Shown piece after piece: positions 19,411-29,563 of a stretch of DNA of 64,000 bases. The notes below the pieces were generated by a model that was not told where the DNA came from, did not search any database, and saw only the letters and a program-made list of their open reading frames with translations. Position 1 is the first letter of the stretch; the number at the start of each line of letters is the position of its first letter. The DNA is from Rivularia sp. MS3 (lineage in GTDB: Bacteria > Cyanobacteriota > Cyanobacteriia > Cyanobacteriales > Nostocaceae): contig JAHCMI010000024.1 in assembly GCA_019192545.1 (NCBI GenBank), forward strand, positions 1 through 64,000. The letters run 5' to 3'. Both the position numbers and the translations under genes were made by a program.

Positions 19411-19571
19411 GAGACAAATTGCGAGTAATTTTTTTAAAATATAAATAAATTTTTCATTTTTTGCTTGCTCATAAACAACTATAAAAGCAAGCTTCTTTAA
19501 ATATAATTTTTTTAACTTGCAAACAGCCATTAATAAATTACCATCATCCAATTTTGTAACAGGAGTAAAAA

Positions 19572-20033
19572 ATGAAACAAAAAATTATTGCTAGTACTTT
19601 GGGCTTCGCCTTGGTTACTAGCACAGCATGGATGCCGTCACAAATTGTCGGCGCTGTAATGTTCAGTCCCCCACCAGATAGTAATAGCGCTCCTAGTGAA
19701 ACTACAGGTGGGGCTTCTCGTGGAGGTTTGTTTACACCCGCAACAGGTGAAGATTCTGATAGTTCTGCTCCCAGTGGAGCTACGGGTGGAGCTTCGAGGG
19801 GTTTGTTTGAATCTGGTTTATCTGCTCCCGAAAGAAGCGGTAGCGGTTCTTCAAGGGGTTTGTTTGAATCTGGCTTATCTGCTCCGGAAAGAAGCGGAAG
19901 CGGTTCTTCGAGGGGGTTGTTTGAGTCTGGTTTATCTGCTCCCGAAAGAAGCGGAAGCGGTTCTTCTCGCAATGGAGCATCCGGTAGCCCTCGAAACGGT
20001 CGTCGTTATTTAAGTTACCCCAATCCAACGTAA
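19572..20033 (+). CDS. DUF928-type exported protein, N-terminal part (frame broken near 20009)
   Basis: This frame encodes 153 residues. AGGAG (19560-19564) precedes the ATG and a signal peptide follows (MKQKIIASTLGFALVTS...). The mature part is S/G-rich, with GGASRG motifs and three exact-length copies of a 19-residue unit (GLFESGLSAPERSGSGSSR). The last residues, YLSYPNPT, look out of frame: reading one base back from about 20009 continues as YFKLPQSNVKQPAAILALL and joins the next entry, a typical DUF928 body. One missing T in the TTATTTAAG stretch would explain it. So this is probably the first 146 residues of a protein of about 332 residues. DUF928 has no assigned function; in cyanobacteria I recall it near CHASE2, CHAT and TPS genes, as here. 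Confidence 0.65.
   Translation: MKQKIIASTLGFALVTSTAWMPSQIVGAVMFSPPPDSNSAPSETTGGASRGGLFTPATGEDSDSSAPSGATGGASRGLFESGLSAPERSGSGSSRGLFESGLSAPERSGSGSSRGLFESGLSAPERSGSGSSRNGASGSPRNGRRYLSYPNPT
19793..19963 (+). repeat. Three tandem 57-bp coding repeats
   Basis: Units start at 19793, 19850 and 19907 and differ at only a few bases. Because 57 is divisible by 3, the same 19-residue unit is repeated in frame and other frames stay open too, producing long shadow reading frames on both strands. Confidence 0.9.
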
Positions 20034-20059
20034 AACAACCTGCGGCTATTCTGGCGCTT

Positions 20060-20569
20060 TTGCCTCAAACTTACTATGGAACAACAGTTTCCCAACGTGC
20101 TGAAATTTTGGTTTACATACCTAGAACGCAAGCGCTAGAAGCTGTTTTTAGTTTAAAAGATACCGAAGGAAATACTTTACATGAAATGGAAGTACCGATA
20201 TCTGGTAGAGCCGAAGTCATTTCGATTAAAGTTCCGACGTTATTAACAGTAGATAAAAATTACCAGTGGTTTTTAGCATTAAAAATTGATGGACAACTCA
20301 GTACCAGAACACCTTATGTTGACGGTTGGATTAAGCGGATTCGACCAAATCAAGAAATCACCGCATCAATGCAGCAAGGTGACTTACTCAAGCAAGCTGA
20401 AGCTTTTGGTAAACATGGTGTTTGGTATGACTGCGTAGCAACTTTAGCTAAATTAAAAGCTGCTCAACCGAACAATCCAACTTTAAATAAGCATTGGTCG
20501 GAATTGCTCGAATCGGTTAAACTTCAACAAATCGATCGAGTTCCTATAGTGGCTAGCAATATTAGATAA
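20060..20569 (+). CDS. DUF928 domain, C-terminal part (separated by a frameshift)
   Basis: Reading frame with LPQTYYGTTVSQRAEILVYIP, DTEGNTLHEMEVPISG and a NYQWFLALKIDG strand, which match the DUF928 pattern (LP...G.T....P...VYVP...Y.W). The only in-frame starts are poor: TTG at 20060 lacks a ribosome site and a signal peptide, whereas the same frame is open back through 20009, where it meets the upstream frame at its natural junction. I therefore read it as the second half of the gene starting at 19572, not an independent gene. The last 60 residues (QGDLLKQAEAFGKHGVWYD...) are helical. Either a real one-base deletion (pseudogene) or a sequencing error is possible; a programmed shift is less likely because no standard slippery heptamer is seen. 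Confidence 0.6.
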   Translation: MPQTYYGTTVSQRAEILVYIPRTQALEAVFSLKDTEGNTLHEMEVPISGRAEVISIKVPTLLTVDKNYQWFLALKIDGQLSTRTPYVDGWIKRIRPNQEITASMQQGDLLKQAEAFGKHGVWYDCVATLAKLKAAQPNNPTLNKHWSELLESVKLQQIDRVPIVASNIR

Positions 20570-20962
20570 TTTAGATAATAAGGAATTTTGTTTTGCACAA
20601 AGTTGATGGGAGATTTTCTTTCTTTAAACTTTTCAAGACGGACTATTAACGAGGCGGTTTCAACGATGAAATCGTCTCTTCATGTTCAATCTAAAATCTC
20701 TTTCAGTAATTTTTTTCATAAATTACTTTAAATAATTCTAAAAATATGCATCTGCAATCTCTTCAAAAAAAACTGTTGTTAACATTCACGCCAACTAGAT
20801 TTATATATAATCGACATATTTTATGACTTACGCAGGCTCACCAATCTAGCGGGGGTTGGGAAAATATAATCTACCCCAAACATTCTATTTTCCCTTGTTT
20901 GTACGTAAATCCTAATTTAATTCAATATCAATTTTTTAACTTGAGAAATTATAAATATATTT
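20570..20962. other. Intergenic gap before CHASE2 kinase
   Basis: No gene is seen. Bases 20640-20685 hold an imperfect inverted repeat (AAGACGGACTATTAACGAGG with GGTTTCAACGATGAAATCGTCT). Bases 20812-20828 contain TATATATAAT, a possible -10 for the kinase operon, without a clear -35. Bases 20823-20850 carry ATTTTATGACTTACGCAGGC, a motif I know as a dispersed intergenic element in filamentous cyanobacteria. Confidence 0.4.
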
Positions 20963-23806
20963 ATGTGGACTAAAATAAAGTCTTTTTGTAAACGGCATGG
21001 AAGCATTTTTTTTATTACTCCTACGGTTACTGTTGCTGTTGTAATGGCACAGAGCGTAGGATTGTTTAATTTATCAGAATGGCAAACCCGAGACTGGTTT
21101 TTTCGTTTGGGTTATCAATTAGAAGATCGGCAGGATTTAGCTGACAAAATTGTTGTAGTAACCATTGATGAAAAAGATATCCGCTCTGTAGGTAAATGGC
21201 CGGTTCCCGATGCTGCTCTTGCCGAGCTAATCGAAAAAATTAGATTGCAGAAACCTCGGGCTATTGGTTTAGATTTATACCGCGATTTACCAGAAGGAGA
21301 AGGTCACGAACAGCTTATTAAAGTTTTTCAGACTACTCCTAATTTATTTGGAGTTGAGAAAATTACCGGAGAAAAAGTTAACCCACCGCCAGAATTGAAA
21401 AAGAAAGGGCAGGTAGGTTTTGCCGACTTGGTTTTAGATGGCGATCGCCACGTGCGGCGTGCTTTGTTAACTGCGGTAGATAAGGATGACAAAAACACAG
21501 AAAAAGGTGGATTAGCAACTCTTGTAGCTTTAAAGTACCTGGAAGCAGAAAATATTAAATTGCAACCTCTCAACGCTAAACAGCAAAAGTATAAATTGGG
21601 CAAGCAAGTTTATTTACGGTTAAAAGCAGGAGAAGCTGGTTATAATAAAGCGGATTTAAGTGGATATCAAATTTTACTTAACTGGTATGGCGACGAATCA
21701 GCATTTATAACGGTAGCAATGCGGGATGTATTAGCCGGTAAAATACCCACAGATATGATGCGCGATCGCATGGTATTTATCGGTTCGACAGCAGAAAGTA
21801 CCAATGATTTTCTGGCGACTCCTTTTAGTTCTTCTTTATTAACTGTGGGAACTCCAACGCCAGGGGTTATCGTTCATGCCAATATTGCTTTGCAGTTATT
21901 AAAAGGAGCAAAAACTGGAAAAGCGAATCTACAAGGTTTTTCGCAAATATATTTTTATGTTTGGATAAGTTTATGTTCGATTATTGGTTCTATTGGTAGT
22001 TGGTACTTAGCAAGCGGTGATAAAAAAAAGCGTCTTCCTGGAGGAAATATTTTATGGGTAACTATAGGAATTACTATAGGGTTTATCGGTGGTAGTTACT
22101 ATATATTTTTGAACGGTTTGTTAATACCAGTTACTCCAGCTTTAGCAGCTTTTATTACTAGCGTTATTGCCACTACCAATACTTATAAACAAAAGAGAAT
22201 CGAAGAAAGTTACCGTCAGCTAGAAGCTGCTAATAACCAGCTAGAAATAGCCAATAATAAATTACTAGACTATTCTAAAACTTTAGAAATAAAAGTAGAA
22301 GCAAGAACCTATGAATTAAAAGAAGCGAAACTCGCTGCTGATGCTGCAAATCAAGCTAAAAGCGATTTTTTAGCTAATATGAGTCACGAACTACGTACTC
22401 CATTAAATGGTATTTTAGGCTACGCTCAAGTATTAGAAAGAAAAACTGATATTACCGGCAAAAATTTAGAAAGTATAGGTATTATTCATCAATGCGGCTC
22501 GCATTTACTGATGTTAATTAATGATATTTTAGACCTTTCTAAAATTGAAGCTCGTAAGTTAGAACTGTTTCCGAATACGGTACATTTACCAAGTTTTTTA
22601 AATAGCATTAATGAAATTTGTCGAATTCGAGCCGAACAAAAGGGTATTTCCTTTAATGTCATTTTAGATAAAAATCTACCTGTAGCTGTAGAAGTTGATG
22701 AAAAACGCTTGCGGCAAGTATTGATTAACTTAATCGGTAATGCAATCAAATTTACCGATGAAGGTGGAGTTACTTTTAAAATTAATTTAATCGAACAACA
22801 GAATATAGATGAAGTAGCAAATAATTCTGCTTGCACAATTAGCTTCTGCATCGAGGATACCGGTGTGGGCATGTCACCCGAGCAATTGCAGAAAATTTTT
22901 CAACCCTTTGAGCAAGTTGGCGATGCCGGAAAACGCCCTGATGGTACTGGATTAGGATTGACAATCAGTCAAAGAATTACAGCATTGATGAAAAGTCAAA
23001 TTCAGGTAGAAAGTACTTTAGGTAAAGGAAGTAGATTCTCCATGCAGCTAACTGTGCCTGTAAACAATGAGTATGCAGCACAAATAAATTCAAATCCACA
23101 ACAAATTACTGGCATTCAAGGAAAGACACCACAAATTTTGATTGTTGAAGACGATAAAAACCATCTAAGTATCTTAAAAAATTTACTACACTCAATTGGT
23201 TTTGCAACTTTAGAAGCAACAGATGGTGTAGAGGGGTTAAACTCAGCCATAGAAAATAATCCCGATGTTGTTTTATTAGATTTAGCCATGCCTAATATGG
23301 ATGGTTTTGAATTAATGGTGAAACTTCAAGCTAATGCTCAAACATCTTCTATTCCGATAATTGTTTCTAGCGCCAGCGTTTTTGATGCAGACAAACAACG
23401 TAGCTTAGCAGCAGGAGCAAAAAGCTTCTTGCCTAAACCCCTTCAGGTAGAAGAATTAACTAAAACATTAGAAAATCTCTTAAAGTTGGAATGGATTTAC
23501 GATACCGCTAATTCAAATCTTGGTAATGAAATACAATCACAAATTTCGGTGCCATCTACCAATCAAAAAGAATTGATAGAAGCACAAATAATTCCTCCAT
23601 CAGAGGAAATTGTGCAGCAGCTATATCATTTAGCAATGATGGGAGATATTCCAGCGATTGAGGGAATACTAAAAGAAATCCTAGCCCAAGATAAGCAATT
23701 ACTTGGTTTTGCAAACGAAATAACCAAGCTTACTGCTAGTTTTCAAACCGCGAAAATTCGTAAATTTCTCAAACAGTTTTTAGTTAAGGAATCAACCCAA
23801 AAATGA
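20963..23806 (+). CDS. CHASE2-domain hybrid sensor histidine kinase
   Basis: Membrane sensor of 947 residues. One N-terminal helix (residues 13-35) leads to a periplasmic CHASE2 domain (about 40-330: [71 protein letters not shown]), then three close helices (about 335-405) and a coiled coil. The cytosolic part has HisKA with His475 in [10 protein letters not shown], HATPase_c ([27 protein letters not shown]) and a receiver with Asp773 in [12 protein letters not shown]. The last 90 residues are helical without a recognised fold. It overlaps the next gene by 4 bases (ATGA), so the two are co-translated. CHASE2 ligands are unknown. Confidence 0.93.
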   Translation: MWTKIKSFCKRHGSIFFITPTVTVAVVMAQSVGLFNLSEWQTRDWFFRLGYQLEDRQDLADKIVVVTIDEKDIRSVGKWPVPDAALAELIEKIRLQKPRAIGLDLYRDLPEGEGHEQLIKVFQTTPNLFGVEKITGEKVNPPPELKKKGQVGFADLVLDGDRHVRRALLTAVDKDDKNTEKGGLATLVALKYLEAENIKLQPLNAKQQKYKLGKQVYLRLKAGEAGYNKADLSGYQILLNWYGDESAFITVAMRDVLAGKIPTDMMRDRMVFIGSTAESTNDFLATPFSSSLLTVGTPTPGVIVHANIALQLLKGAKTGKANLQGFSQIYFYVWISLCSIIGSIGSWYLASGDKKKRLPGGNILWVTIGITIGFIGGSYYIFLNGLLIPVTPALAAFITSVIATTNTYKQKRIEESYRQLEAANNQLEIANNKLLDYSKTLEIKVEARTYELKEAKLAADAANQAKSDFLANMSHELRTPLNGILGYAQVLERKTDITGKNLESIGIIHQCGSHLLMLINDILDLSKIEARKLELFPNTVHLPSFLNSINEICRIRAEQKGISFNVILDKNLPVAVEVDEKRLRQVLINLIGNAIKFTDEGGVTFKINLIEQQNIDEVANNSACTISFCIEDTGVGMSPEQLQKIFQPFEQVGDAGKRPDGTGLGLTISQRITALMKSQIQVESTLGKGSRFSMQLTVPVNNEYAAQINSNPQQITGIQGKTPQILIVEDDKNHLSILKNLLHSIGFATLEATDGVEGLNSAIENNPDVVLLDLAMPNMDGFELMVKLQANAQTSSIPIIVSSASVFDADKQRSLAAGAKSFLPKPLQVEELTKTLENLLKLEWIYDTANSNLGNEIQSQISVPSTNQKELIEAQIIPPSEEIVQQLYHLAMMGDIPAIEGILKEILAQDKQLLGFANEITKLTASFQTAKIRKFLKQFLVKESTQK

Positions 23807-25101
23807 ACGATATTTTATCCCAAACAATGCATATTCTTTTGGTTGACGACAATCCAACCAATCTGAAAGTATTATTTGAAGCCATAGGGGGTTACGGTTG
23901 GAAAGCATTAATGGCGACTGATGGAGAATCGGCAATAGAGCAAGCAGAATATGCTTTACCAGATTTAATTCTTCTTGATGTAATGATGCCCGGTATCGAT
24001 GGGTTTGAAACTTGTCGCAGGTTAAAAGCTAATCCCATTACCCAAAATATTCCGGTTATTTTCATGACTGCTCTTTCTGACAGTACGGATAAAGTTAAAG
24101 GTTTAGAAATTGGAGCAGTTGACTACATTACTAAACCTTTTCAGCAACAAGAAGTTATTGCTCGATTAAAACTACATTTAAAACTTTCTCTACTTACCCG
24201 CAATCTCGAACAACAAGTACAGCAACGTACCGCAGAATTAAATCAATCTGTTAAGCAATTACAGCAAGCCCAATTACAGTTAGTTCAAAGCGAAAAAATG
24301 TCAACTTTGGGGCAGCTTGTTGCAGGGATTGGACATGAAATTAATAACCCAGTTGGTTTTATTAGTGGAAGCTGCTCGAATATCGAAGAATATGTTAATG
24401 ATATTTTTAGTTTAGTCAAGCTTCAACAAGAAAAGTTATCGGATTCGGGTGATGAAGAAATCGAAGAACTTATCGAAGAAATTGACTTAGAGTATTTGAT
24501 GGAAGATTTACCGAAACTGATGAAATCAATGCATCAAGGCATCACTCGTTTAAAAGATATCAGTTTATCTCTAAGAACTTTTGCCCGTACCGATAATGCA
24601 TCTAAAATCGAATATCAGCTTCATGAAGGATTAAACAGTACTTTGATGCTGCTTAAACATCGCCTGAAAGATTCAGGAAATCGTCCGCAAATCGAAATTA
24701 TTAAAAATTATAGCGAACTGCCACCAGTAAATTGCTATCCCGGACAATTGAATCAGGTATTTATGAATATTATCGCCAATGCTATTGATGCATTTGATGA
24801 TTTACATGAAAATCACGATCGAAAGCAAGCAAATTTACCATACACAATCATTATAGATACATCTGTAAATTCTATACAAAATACTGTTTCAATCGGCATC
24901 GAAGACAATGCTTTAGGAATGACTCCCCAAGTACAAGCTCGCATTTTTGAGCAATCTTTTACAACTAAGCCAGTAGGAAAAGGAACTGGATTGGGATTAG
25001 CGATTAGTCACCAAATTATTGTTGAGAAACACGAGGGAACCATAGAATGTATATCAAATGCCGGGAAAAAAACTAAATTCATTATCACTCTTCCGATTTA
25101 G
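23803..25101 (+). CDS. Receiver-histidine kinase (REC-HK) protein
   Basis: Soluble protein of 432 residues. An N-terminal receiver (residues 8-130, Asp59 in [12 protein letters not shown], Lys in ITKPFQ) is followed by a coiled coil and a kinase core with His178 in [12 protein letters not shown] and the ATPase motifs [18 protein letters not shown] and GTGLGLAIS. It has no membrane segment and no DNA-binding output. The D-to-A change in the N-terminal part of EDNALGM versus the usual DNG/DTG is a small departure. The ATGA overlap with the CHASE2 kinase suggests a phosphorelay: kinase receiver or kinase core to this receiver, then onward through its own transmitter. Confidence 0.9.
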   Translation: MNDILSQTMHILLVDDNPTNLKVLFEAIGGYGWKALMATDGESAIEQAEYALPDLILLDVMMPGIDGFETCRRLKANPITQNIPVIFMTALSDSTDKVKGLEIGAVDYITKPFQQQEVIARLKLHLKLSLLTRNLEQQVQQRTAELNQSVKQLQQAQLQLVQSEKMSTLGQLVAGIGHEINNPVGFISGSCSNIEEYVNDIFSLVKLQQEKLSDSGDEEIEELIEEIDLEYLMEDLPKLMKSMHQGITRLKDISLSLRTFARTDNASKIEYQLHEGLNSTLMLLKHRLKDSGNRPQIEIIKNYSELPPVNCYPGQLNQVFMNIIANAIDAFDDLHENHDRKQANLPYTIIIDTSVNSIQNTVSIGIEDNALGMTPQVQARIFEQSFTTKPVGKGTGLGLAISHQIIVEKHEGTIECISNAGKKTKFIITLPI

Positions 25102-25194
25102 TTTTCAACACATGTAATTGGGTAAATTTGATTTATTAATATATAAAATATTTAAATTAAACAGCAATATGAATTGCGTTTATAAAAAGTAGAT

Positions 25195-25218
25195 TTCTCA
25201 AAAACTAATTTTTGAGAA
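25195..25218 (+). terminator. Hairpin downstream of the kinase operon
   Basis: TTCTCAAAAA and TTTTTGAGAA make a 10-bp stem with loop CTAA, 93 bases after the stop codon; GGGAGCC...CTCCC directly after it could form a second stem. There is no T run outside the stem, so terminator function is uncertain. Confidence 0.3.
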
Positions 25219-25383
25219 TGGGAGCCAAAAAACTCCCCGATTGCAGAAGAGACAGACTATCTCAAGAGAAAAATATTTCTAACTAAACTAAACTGATTTA
25301 TTCAACAATCAGCTTAGTGTAATTATGTGTAATTATTAATTCTATTGCTAATTACTAATAAACAAATCAATCACCTACGTTCG

Positions 25384-25620
25384 CTACTCCCTACTCCCTT
25401 TTCTAAGTTTGTATTCGTTTCGCTGCAATAATTTCTTAGTAGTAACTAACACTAAAACTAATAGCAAAACTTGGATTTCCCAAGGAGCTAAAATTAAACT
25501 TAAAACAAGACTAATAATTGCAAATAAGCCTACAAGATATCCCACTTCATCGTTACATCTATTGTAAATATAGCTAGTAATTACACAGATAGAAAGTGGA
25601 ATAAGAAAAAACAAAGCCAT
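25384..25620 (-). CDS. Small membrane protein, two or three helices
   Basis: Protein of 78 residues, not recognised. Hydrophobic segments at about 2-17 and 27-62 are separated by the polar SYIYNRCNDEVG, and the end is basic (KKLLQRNEYKLRKGSRE), giving the positive-inside rule for a cytosolic C terminus. GGAGAAAAG sits just before the ATG on the minus strand. It lies between the kinase operon and tex and opposes both, so it has its own transcript. Confidence 0.55.
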   Translation of the reverse strand: MALFFLIPLSICVITSYIYNRCNDEVGYLVGLFAIISLVLSLILAPWEIQVLLLVLVLVTTKKLLQRNEYKLRKGSRE

Positions 25621-25877
25621 CTTTTCTCCACTCCAAATTTAAAGCATTTGATTTTATACAAATCTAATAAAGCTGCGGCAAAAAGCTTGTGTAACTAATA
25701 ATACACCTTTTTGACTTTTGCTACAACGTTGTGTCTATACAAACAGCGTCTCGGATGAGAAATCCGAATGTTTTCTTATGGTGCCCGTATATTAGCTTAT
25801 CACTATATACTAACTCCCTAAAAATAATATAGGGCTTAAAATTACCTTTTATGTAGTGTTTCTTTAAAAATCGCTGG

Positions 25878-28049
25878 ATGATGCTTAATATTCCCCAACT
25901 GTTAGCCACTGAGCTTAATCTTAAACCTTTTCAAGTGCAAAATGCCCTAGAATTATTTGCTGAAGGTGCAACTATTCCTTTTGTAGCACGCTACCGTAAA
26001 GAGCGTACTGGCGAGATGAATGAAACTCAGTTGCGCGATTTGTCCGATAGGTTCACTTATCTTACAGAATTAGAAGACAGAAAGTCAGTAATATTAAATG
26101 CTATTGAAGAACAAGGTAAACTCACTGATGAATTGAAAAAGCAAATCGAATTATGTTTGCAAAAAACGGAATTGGAAGATTTATATTTACCATTTCGTCC
26201 CAAACGTCGGACTCGCGCTACTATTGCCAAAGAAAAGGGGCTTGATAAGTTAGCTGAGTTGATAAAATCCTTAAATGTTAAAAATGCTGCTGGTGGTGAC
26301 TTAAATAGTGAAGCAGCTAAATATATTAATTTAGAAAATCCAGAAAAAGAAGTTAAAACTGCCGAAGATGCCCTTAAAGGTGCCAGCGATATTTTAGCCG
26401 AAGAAGTCGCAGAAAAAGCTTCTCTGAGGGCATACTTACGCGAAATGCTTTTAGAGGAAGGGGTTTTTGTTTCTGATATCAAAGACGAGCATCCCGAAGG
26501 TACGACAAAATATGAAATGTACCGCGATTATCAAATCAGAGTTCGTAATATTGCACCTCATAATATGCTGGCTTTGTGTCGGGGAGAAAAGGAAAAGATT
26601 TTAAGTTACGAAATTGCCTTTGATGAAGATTATGTACTTGAATATTTAGAATCCCAAGAAATTCGCAGCAGACAGCCAGAAATTCGCAAATTTTATCAGC
26701 AGATGCTCAAAGATGCATTTAACCGTTTGATGAAAAACTCGCTGACAAATGAAGTCATATCCGAGAAAAAAGAATATGCGGATATTGAGTCAATCAAGAC
26801 ATTTGAAACCAATCTACGCAACTTATTATTATCGGCACCAGCAGGAATGAAACCCGCAGTAGCCATAGATCCCGGATTTAGAACTGGGTGTAAAGTCGCA
26901 ATATTAGACGAAACCGGGAAATTTTTAGAGTATCAAGCCATATTTCCCCATACCGGAGCCGGAAAACGCAGCGAAGCCGCTAAAAGCCTGCAAAGTCTCA
27001 TAGAAAAATATCAAGTTGAATTAATCGCCATCGGTAACGGTACGGCATCCCGCGAAACCGACGAATTTGTCACCGAAGTTTTGCAAAATATGCAGCGTAA
27101 ACCCATCAAAGTCATGGTAAATGAATCCGGCGCATCTATATATTCTGCCAGCAAAGTCGCCATTGAAGAATTCCCCGACTTAGATGTTACCGTGCGCGGA
27201 GCTATTAGTATAGGTCGTCGTTTGCAAGATCCCTTAGCCGAATTAGTCAAAATTGACCCCAAATCCATCGGCGTGGGACAATATCAACATGACGTAGACC
27301 AAAAATTGCTCAAAAAGAAACTAGATGAAACCGTAGAAAGTTGCGTTAACTACGTCGGAGTTGATTTAAATACAGCATCCAAAGAACTTTTAACATCGGT
27401 TTCTGGAATTTCGTCCGCAGTTGCTAATAATATAGTCCAATATCGCAACGAAAACGGAGCCTTCAAAAATCGCCGTCAATTATTAAAAGTTCCTAAATTA
27501 GGGCCAAAAGCATTTGAGCAAGCAGCAGGATTTTTACGAATTCGTGGCGGTGAGAATCCTTTAGATAATACCGCAGTGCATCCCGAAAGTTATGCAGTAG
27601 TCAAAAATATTGCCACAGATTTAAAAGTAGAATTAAAGCAAGTTACGCAAATAGCCGAAAATCTCAAAAAAGCCGACTTAAAGAAATACGTCACCGATAA
27701 AGTAGGGGAACCCACCTTAAGAGATATTATCGGCGAATTGGAAAAACCCGGAAGAGATCCACGGGCTGAATTTAAATATGCCACCTTCAAACAAGGGGTT
27801 AACGAAATTTCTGACTTAGAAGAAGGAATGGTATTAGAAGGAATTGTTACCAACGTTGCTAACTTTGGTGCTTTTGTAGATGTAGGAGTGCATCAAGACG
27901 GTTTAGTGCATATATCTCAGTTAGCAAATCAATTTGTCAGAGATCCCAAAGAGATAGTTAAAGTTGGGGAAGTTGTTAAAGTTAAAGTTTTGGAAGTTAA
28001 TCAGAAGTTGAAGCGGATTGGTTTGTCGATGAAAGCTGTTAGTCAGTAA
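25878..28049 (+). CDS. tex: Tex-family RNA-binding transcription accessory protein
   Basis: Protein of 723 residues, the normal length of Tex. In order: N-terminal helical region (FVARYRKERTGEMNETQLRDL), YqgF-like RNase H fold (about 325-450, AIDPGFRTGCKVAILD), helix-hairpin-helix repeats (about 490-560, DLNTASKELLTSVSGIS) and C-terminal S1 domain (about 650-720, GMVLEGIVTNVANFGAFVD, GLVHISQLA). Tex binds nucleic acid and affects transcription and RNA turnover. Two ATG codons stand in tandem (25878 and 25881) without a clear ribosome site. The gene stands alone. Confidence 0.95.
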   Translation: MMLNIPQLLATELNLKPFQVQNALELFAEGATIPFVARYRKERTGEMNETQLRDLSDRFTYLTELEDRKSVILNAIEEQGKLTDELKKQIELCLQKTELEDLYLPFRPKRRTRATIAKEKGLDKLAELIKSLNVKNAAGGDLNSEAAKYINLENPEKEVKTAEDALKGASDILAEEVAEKASLRAYLREMLLEEGVFVSDIKDEHPEGTTKYEMYRDYQIRVRNIAPHNMLALCRGEKEKILSYEIAFDEDYVLEYLESQEIRSRQPEIRKFYQQMLKDAFNRLMKNSLTNEVISEKKEYADIESIKTFETNLRNLLLSAPAGMKPAVAIDPGFRTGCKVAILDETGKFLEYQAIFPHTGAGKRSEAAKSLQSLIEKYQVELIAIGNGTASRETDEFVTEVLQNMQRKPIKVMVNESGASIYSASKVAIEEFPDLDVTVRGAISIGRRLQDPLAELVKIDPKSIGVGQYQHDVDQKLLKKKLDETVESCVNYVGVDLNTASKELLTSVSGISSAVANNIVQYRNENGAFKNRRQLLKVPKLGPKAFEQAAGFLRIRGGENPLDNTAVHPESYAVVKNIATDLKVELKQVTQIAENLKKADLKKYVTDKVGEPTLRDIIGELEKPGRDPRAEFKYATFKQGVNEISDLEEGMVLEGIVTNVANFGAFVDVGVHQDGLVHISQLANQFVRDPKEIVKVGEVVKVKVLEVNQKLKRIGLSMKAVSQ

Positions 28050-28363
28050 CCTCCCTCACACGCCACTTCCTACAACGGAGGGGAGTGGCTCCCCAGCCCT
28101 TGTTTTAACCTCACCCCAGCCCTCTCCTTGTTAAGGAGAGGGAGTTAGAAGTTTGATGTTAAATGGTAGGTTGGGTTAAAGGTGCGAATATATTTGTGAT
28201 TATATTTTCATCTTTGTTAATAAATACCAAATTATCTAGTTTGTCCGCAAATTATTTCAAGCCGCAGGGCACCCTACAATTTTTTTTACATATTAAACTC
28301 TTAATTACATTCCCCGGCGGATGCGAATACAGTCAAATAAATCGTAATTATTTTGACAGTTGA
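28050..28363. other. Intergenic region after tex with hairpin
   Basis: No gene is seen. CCCTCTCCTT (28120-28129) and AAGGAGAGGG (28133-28142) form a perfect 10-bp stem with loop GTT, a dispersed element that could stop transcription from tex. Bases 28163-28175 carry TAGGTTGGGTT, the outer end of repeat type A found at 56853 and 57539. A 66-codon frame over 28163-28363 reads through these repeats and is not a credible gene. Confidence 0.5.
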
Positions 28364-28437
28364 ATGGTGCGTGACGGCATCCGTAAATCCTGTCCGTTAT
28401 GCTCGATAAATTATTTTAGCCGTCACAGCACCCTACA
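28364..28437 (-). repeat. Palindromic repeat type B, copy 3
   Basis: Ends GGTGCGTGACGG (28365-28376) and CCGTCACAGCACCCTACA (28420-28437) are near-inverted and enclose about 43 bases. The ends match those of the type B elements at 56986-57054 and 57413-57481 in opposite orientation; the interior differs. It looks like a small non-coding mobile or structural element. Confidence 0.65.
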
Positions 28438-28543
28438 AAAATCATTGAATTTTGTTGCACCATCACAATTGCTCAACCCAACTATATTAATTCCAGGAAT
28501 TACCATAAACTAAAGTGGCAGCTTTAAGATAAACGTAAATCAA

Positions 28544-29560
28544 ATGAGTGCAGGGCAAAACAATTCTAAGTCAATGGATGTTTTTGGCGTGGGTAACGCT
28601 ATGGTGGACATCTTGGCGATGGTAGAAGATGATTTCGTTAAACAAAATGACCTGAGTAAGGGTGGTATGACTCTTATGGATTCCGAAAAACAAGGTCATT
28701 TATTGCGGGAGTTGAAACATCATTCCCTGGAACTGAGTTCCGGAGGTTCTGCTGCTAATACAATGATTGCGATCGCGCAAAGTGGTGGCAAGGGTTTTTA
28801 TTCTGGTAAGGTTTCTCGCGATACTAATGGTGAGTTTTATCGCGAGGATTTAATTGAAGCTGGAATTGGGTTTGATGTTCACCCCACCGAAGAAAATCAT
28901 GGTTCAACTGGAACTTGTTTGGTTTTAACTACTCCGGATGCCGAACGTACTATGTGTACGCATTTAGGAGTTTCGACAAATTTAGCTCCTACCGATATCG
29001 ATGTAGATAAATTGGCTCAATGTAGATATAGCTATGTCGAAGGTTATCTTTGGGATGCACCAGAACCAAAGAAAGCTAGCATTGAGACTATGGAGCAATC
29101 CAAGCGTCATGATGTAAAAGTTGCTTTTACCTTTTCCGATTTATTTTTAGTAAGTCGTTTCAGCGATGATTTTCACAAATTAGTTTCAGAATACTGCGAT
29201 GTGGTATTTTGTAACGCTGACGAAGTTCGTAATTTCTTTGGTAGCGACTCTCTACAAGATTGTGCTAGCAAACTCGGTGAAATCGTTAACACCGGATTTA
29301 TTACCGATGGTGCTAATGGCTGCTTGGTAGTAGAAAACAAAGAGATTGTTAACGTACCCGGATTTCCAGCCAAAGCTATTGACACCGTTGGCGCAGGAGA
29401 TTCCTTTGCCGGAGGAGTATTATACGGATTAACCAATGGTTTGAACGCTCAACAATCAGCACGTTGGGGGAATTACATGGCTTCTTGTATAGTACAAGTC
29501 CACGGCGCTCGCCTAGATAAATCTATGGCTGACAAAGTTGCAGAAATTGTCGGCAAATAA
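28544..29560 (+). CDS. PfkB-family carbohydrate/adenosine kinase
   Basis: Soluble kinase of 338 residues. The N terminus has the substrate-binding pattern VFGVGNAMVDILAMV and SSGGSAANTM. The C terminus has the PfkB signature DTVGAGDSFAGGVLYG with the catalytic Asp and anion hole. Overall it resembles cyanobacterial proteins annotated as adenosine kinase, which turn adenosine into AMP; a sugar such as fructose or ribose is an alternative substrate. A ferredoxin gene follows after 62 bases, with a perfect palindrome between them. Confidence 0.88.
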   Translation: MSAGQNNSKSMDVFGVGNAMVDILAMVEDDFVKQNDLSKGGMTLMDSEKQGHLLRELKHHSLELSSGGSAANTMIAIAQSGGKGFYSGKVSRDTNGEFYREDLIEAGIGFDVHPTEENHGSTGTCLVLTTPDAERTMCTHLGVSTNLAPTDIDVDKLAQCRYSYVEGYLWDAPEPKKASIETMEQSKRHDVKVAFTFSDLFLVSRFSDDFHKLVSEYCDVVFCNADEVRNFFGSDSLQDCASKLGEIVNTGFITDGANGCLVVENKEIVNVPGFPAKAIDTVGAGDSFAGGVLYGLTNGLNAQQSARWGNYMASCIVQVHGARLDKSMADKVAEIVGK

Positions 29561-29563
29561 AGG

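Noticed and set aside
19793-19963. CRISPR-like repeat array
   Set aside because: Three adjoining 57-bp units without spacers, in frame within a gene; no cas genes are present.
19544-20028. Alternative frames over the DUF928 repeats on both strands
   Set aside because: They exist because the 57-bp unit is a multiple of three; the + frame with signal peptide and AGGAG is the real one.
20060-20569. Independent gene starting at TTG 20060
   Set aside because: No ribosome site or signal peptide; the frame is open further upstream and joins the preceding DUF928 part.
25721-25909. 62-codon minus-strand frame overlapping the start of tex
   Set aside because: It overlaps the tex start, has no ribosome site, and its sequence looks like random AT-rich translation.
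28163-28363. 66-codon frame after tex
   Set aside because: It begins in the TAGGTTGGGTT repeat end and shows no domain or ribosome site.
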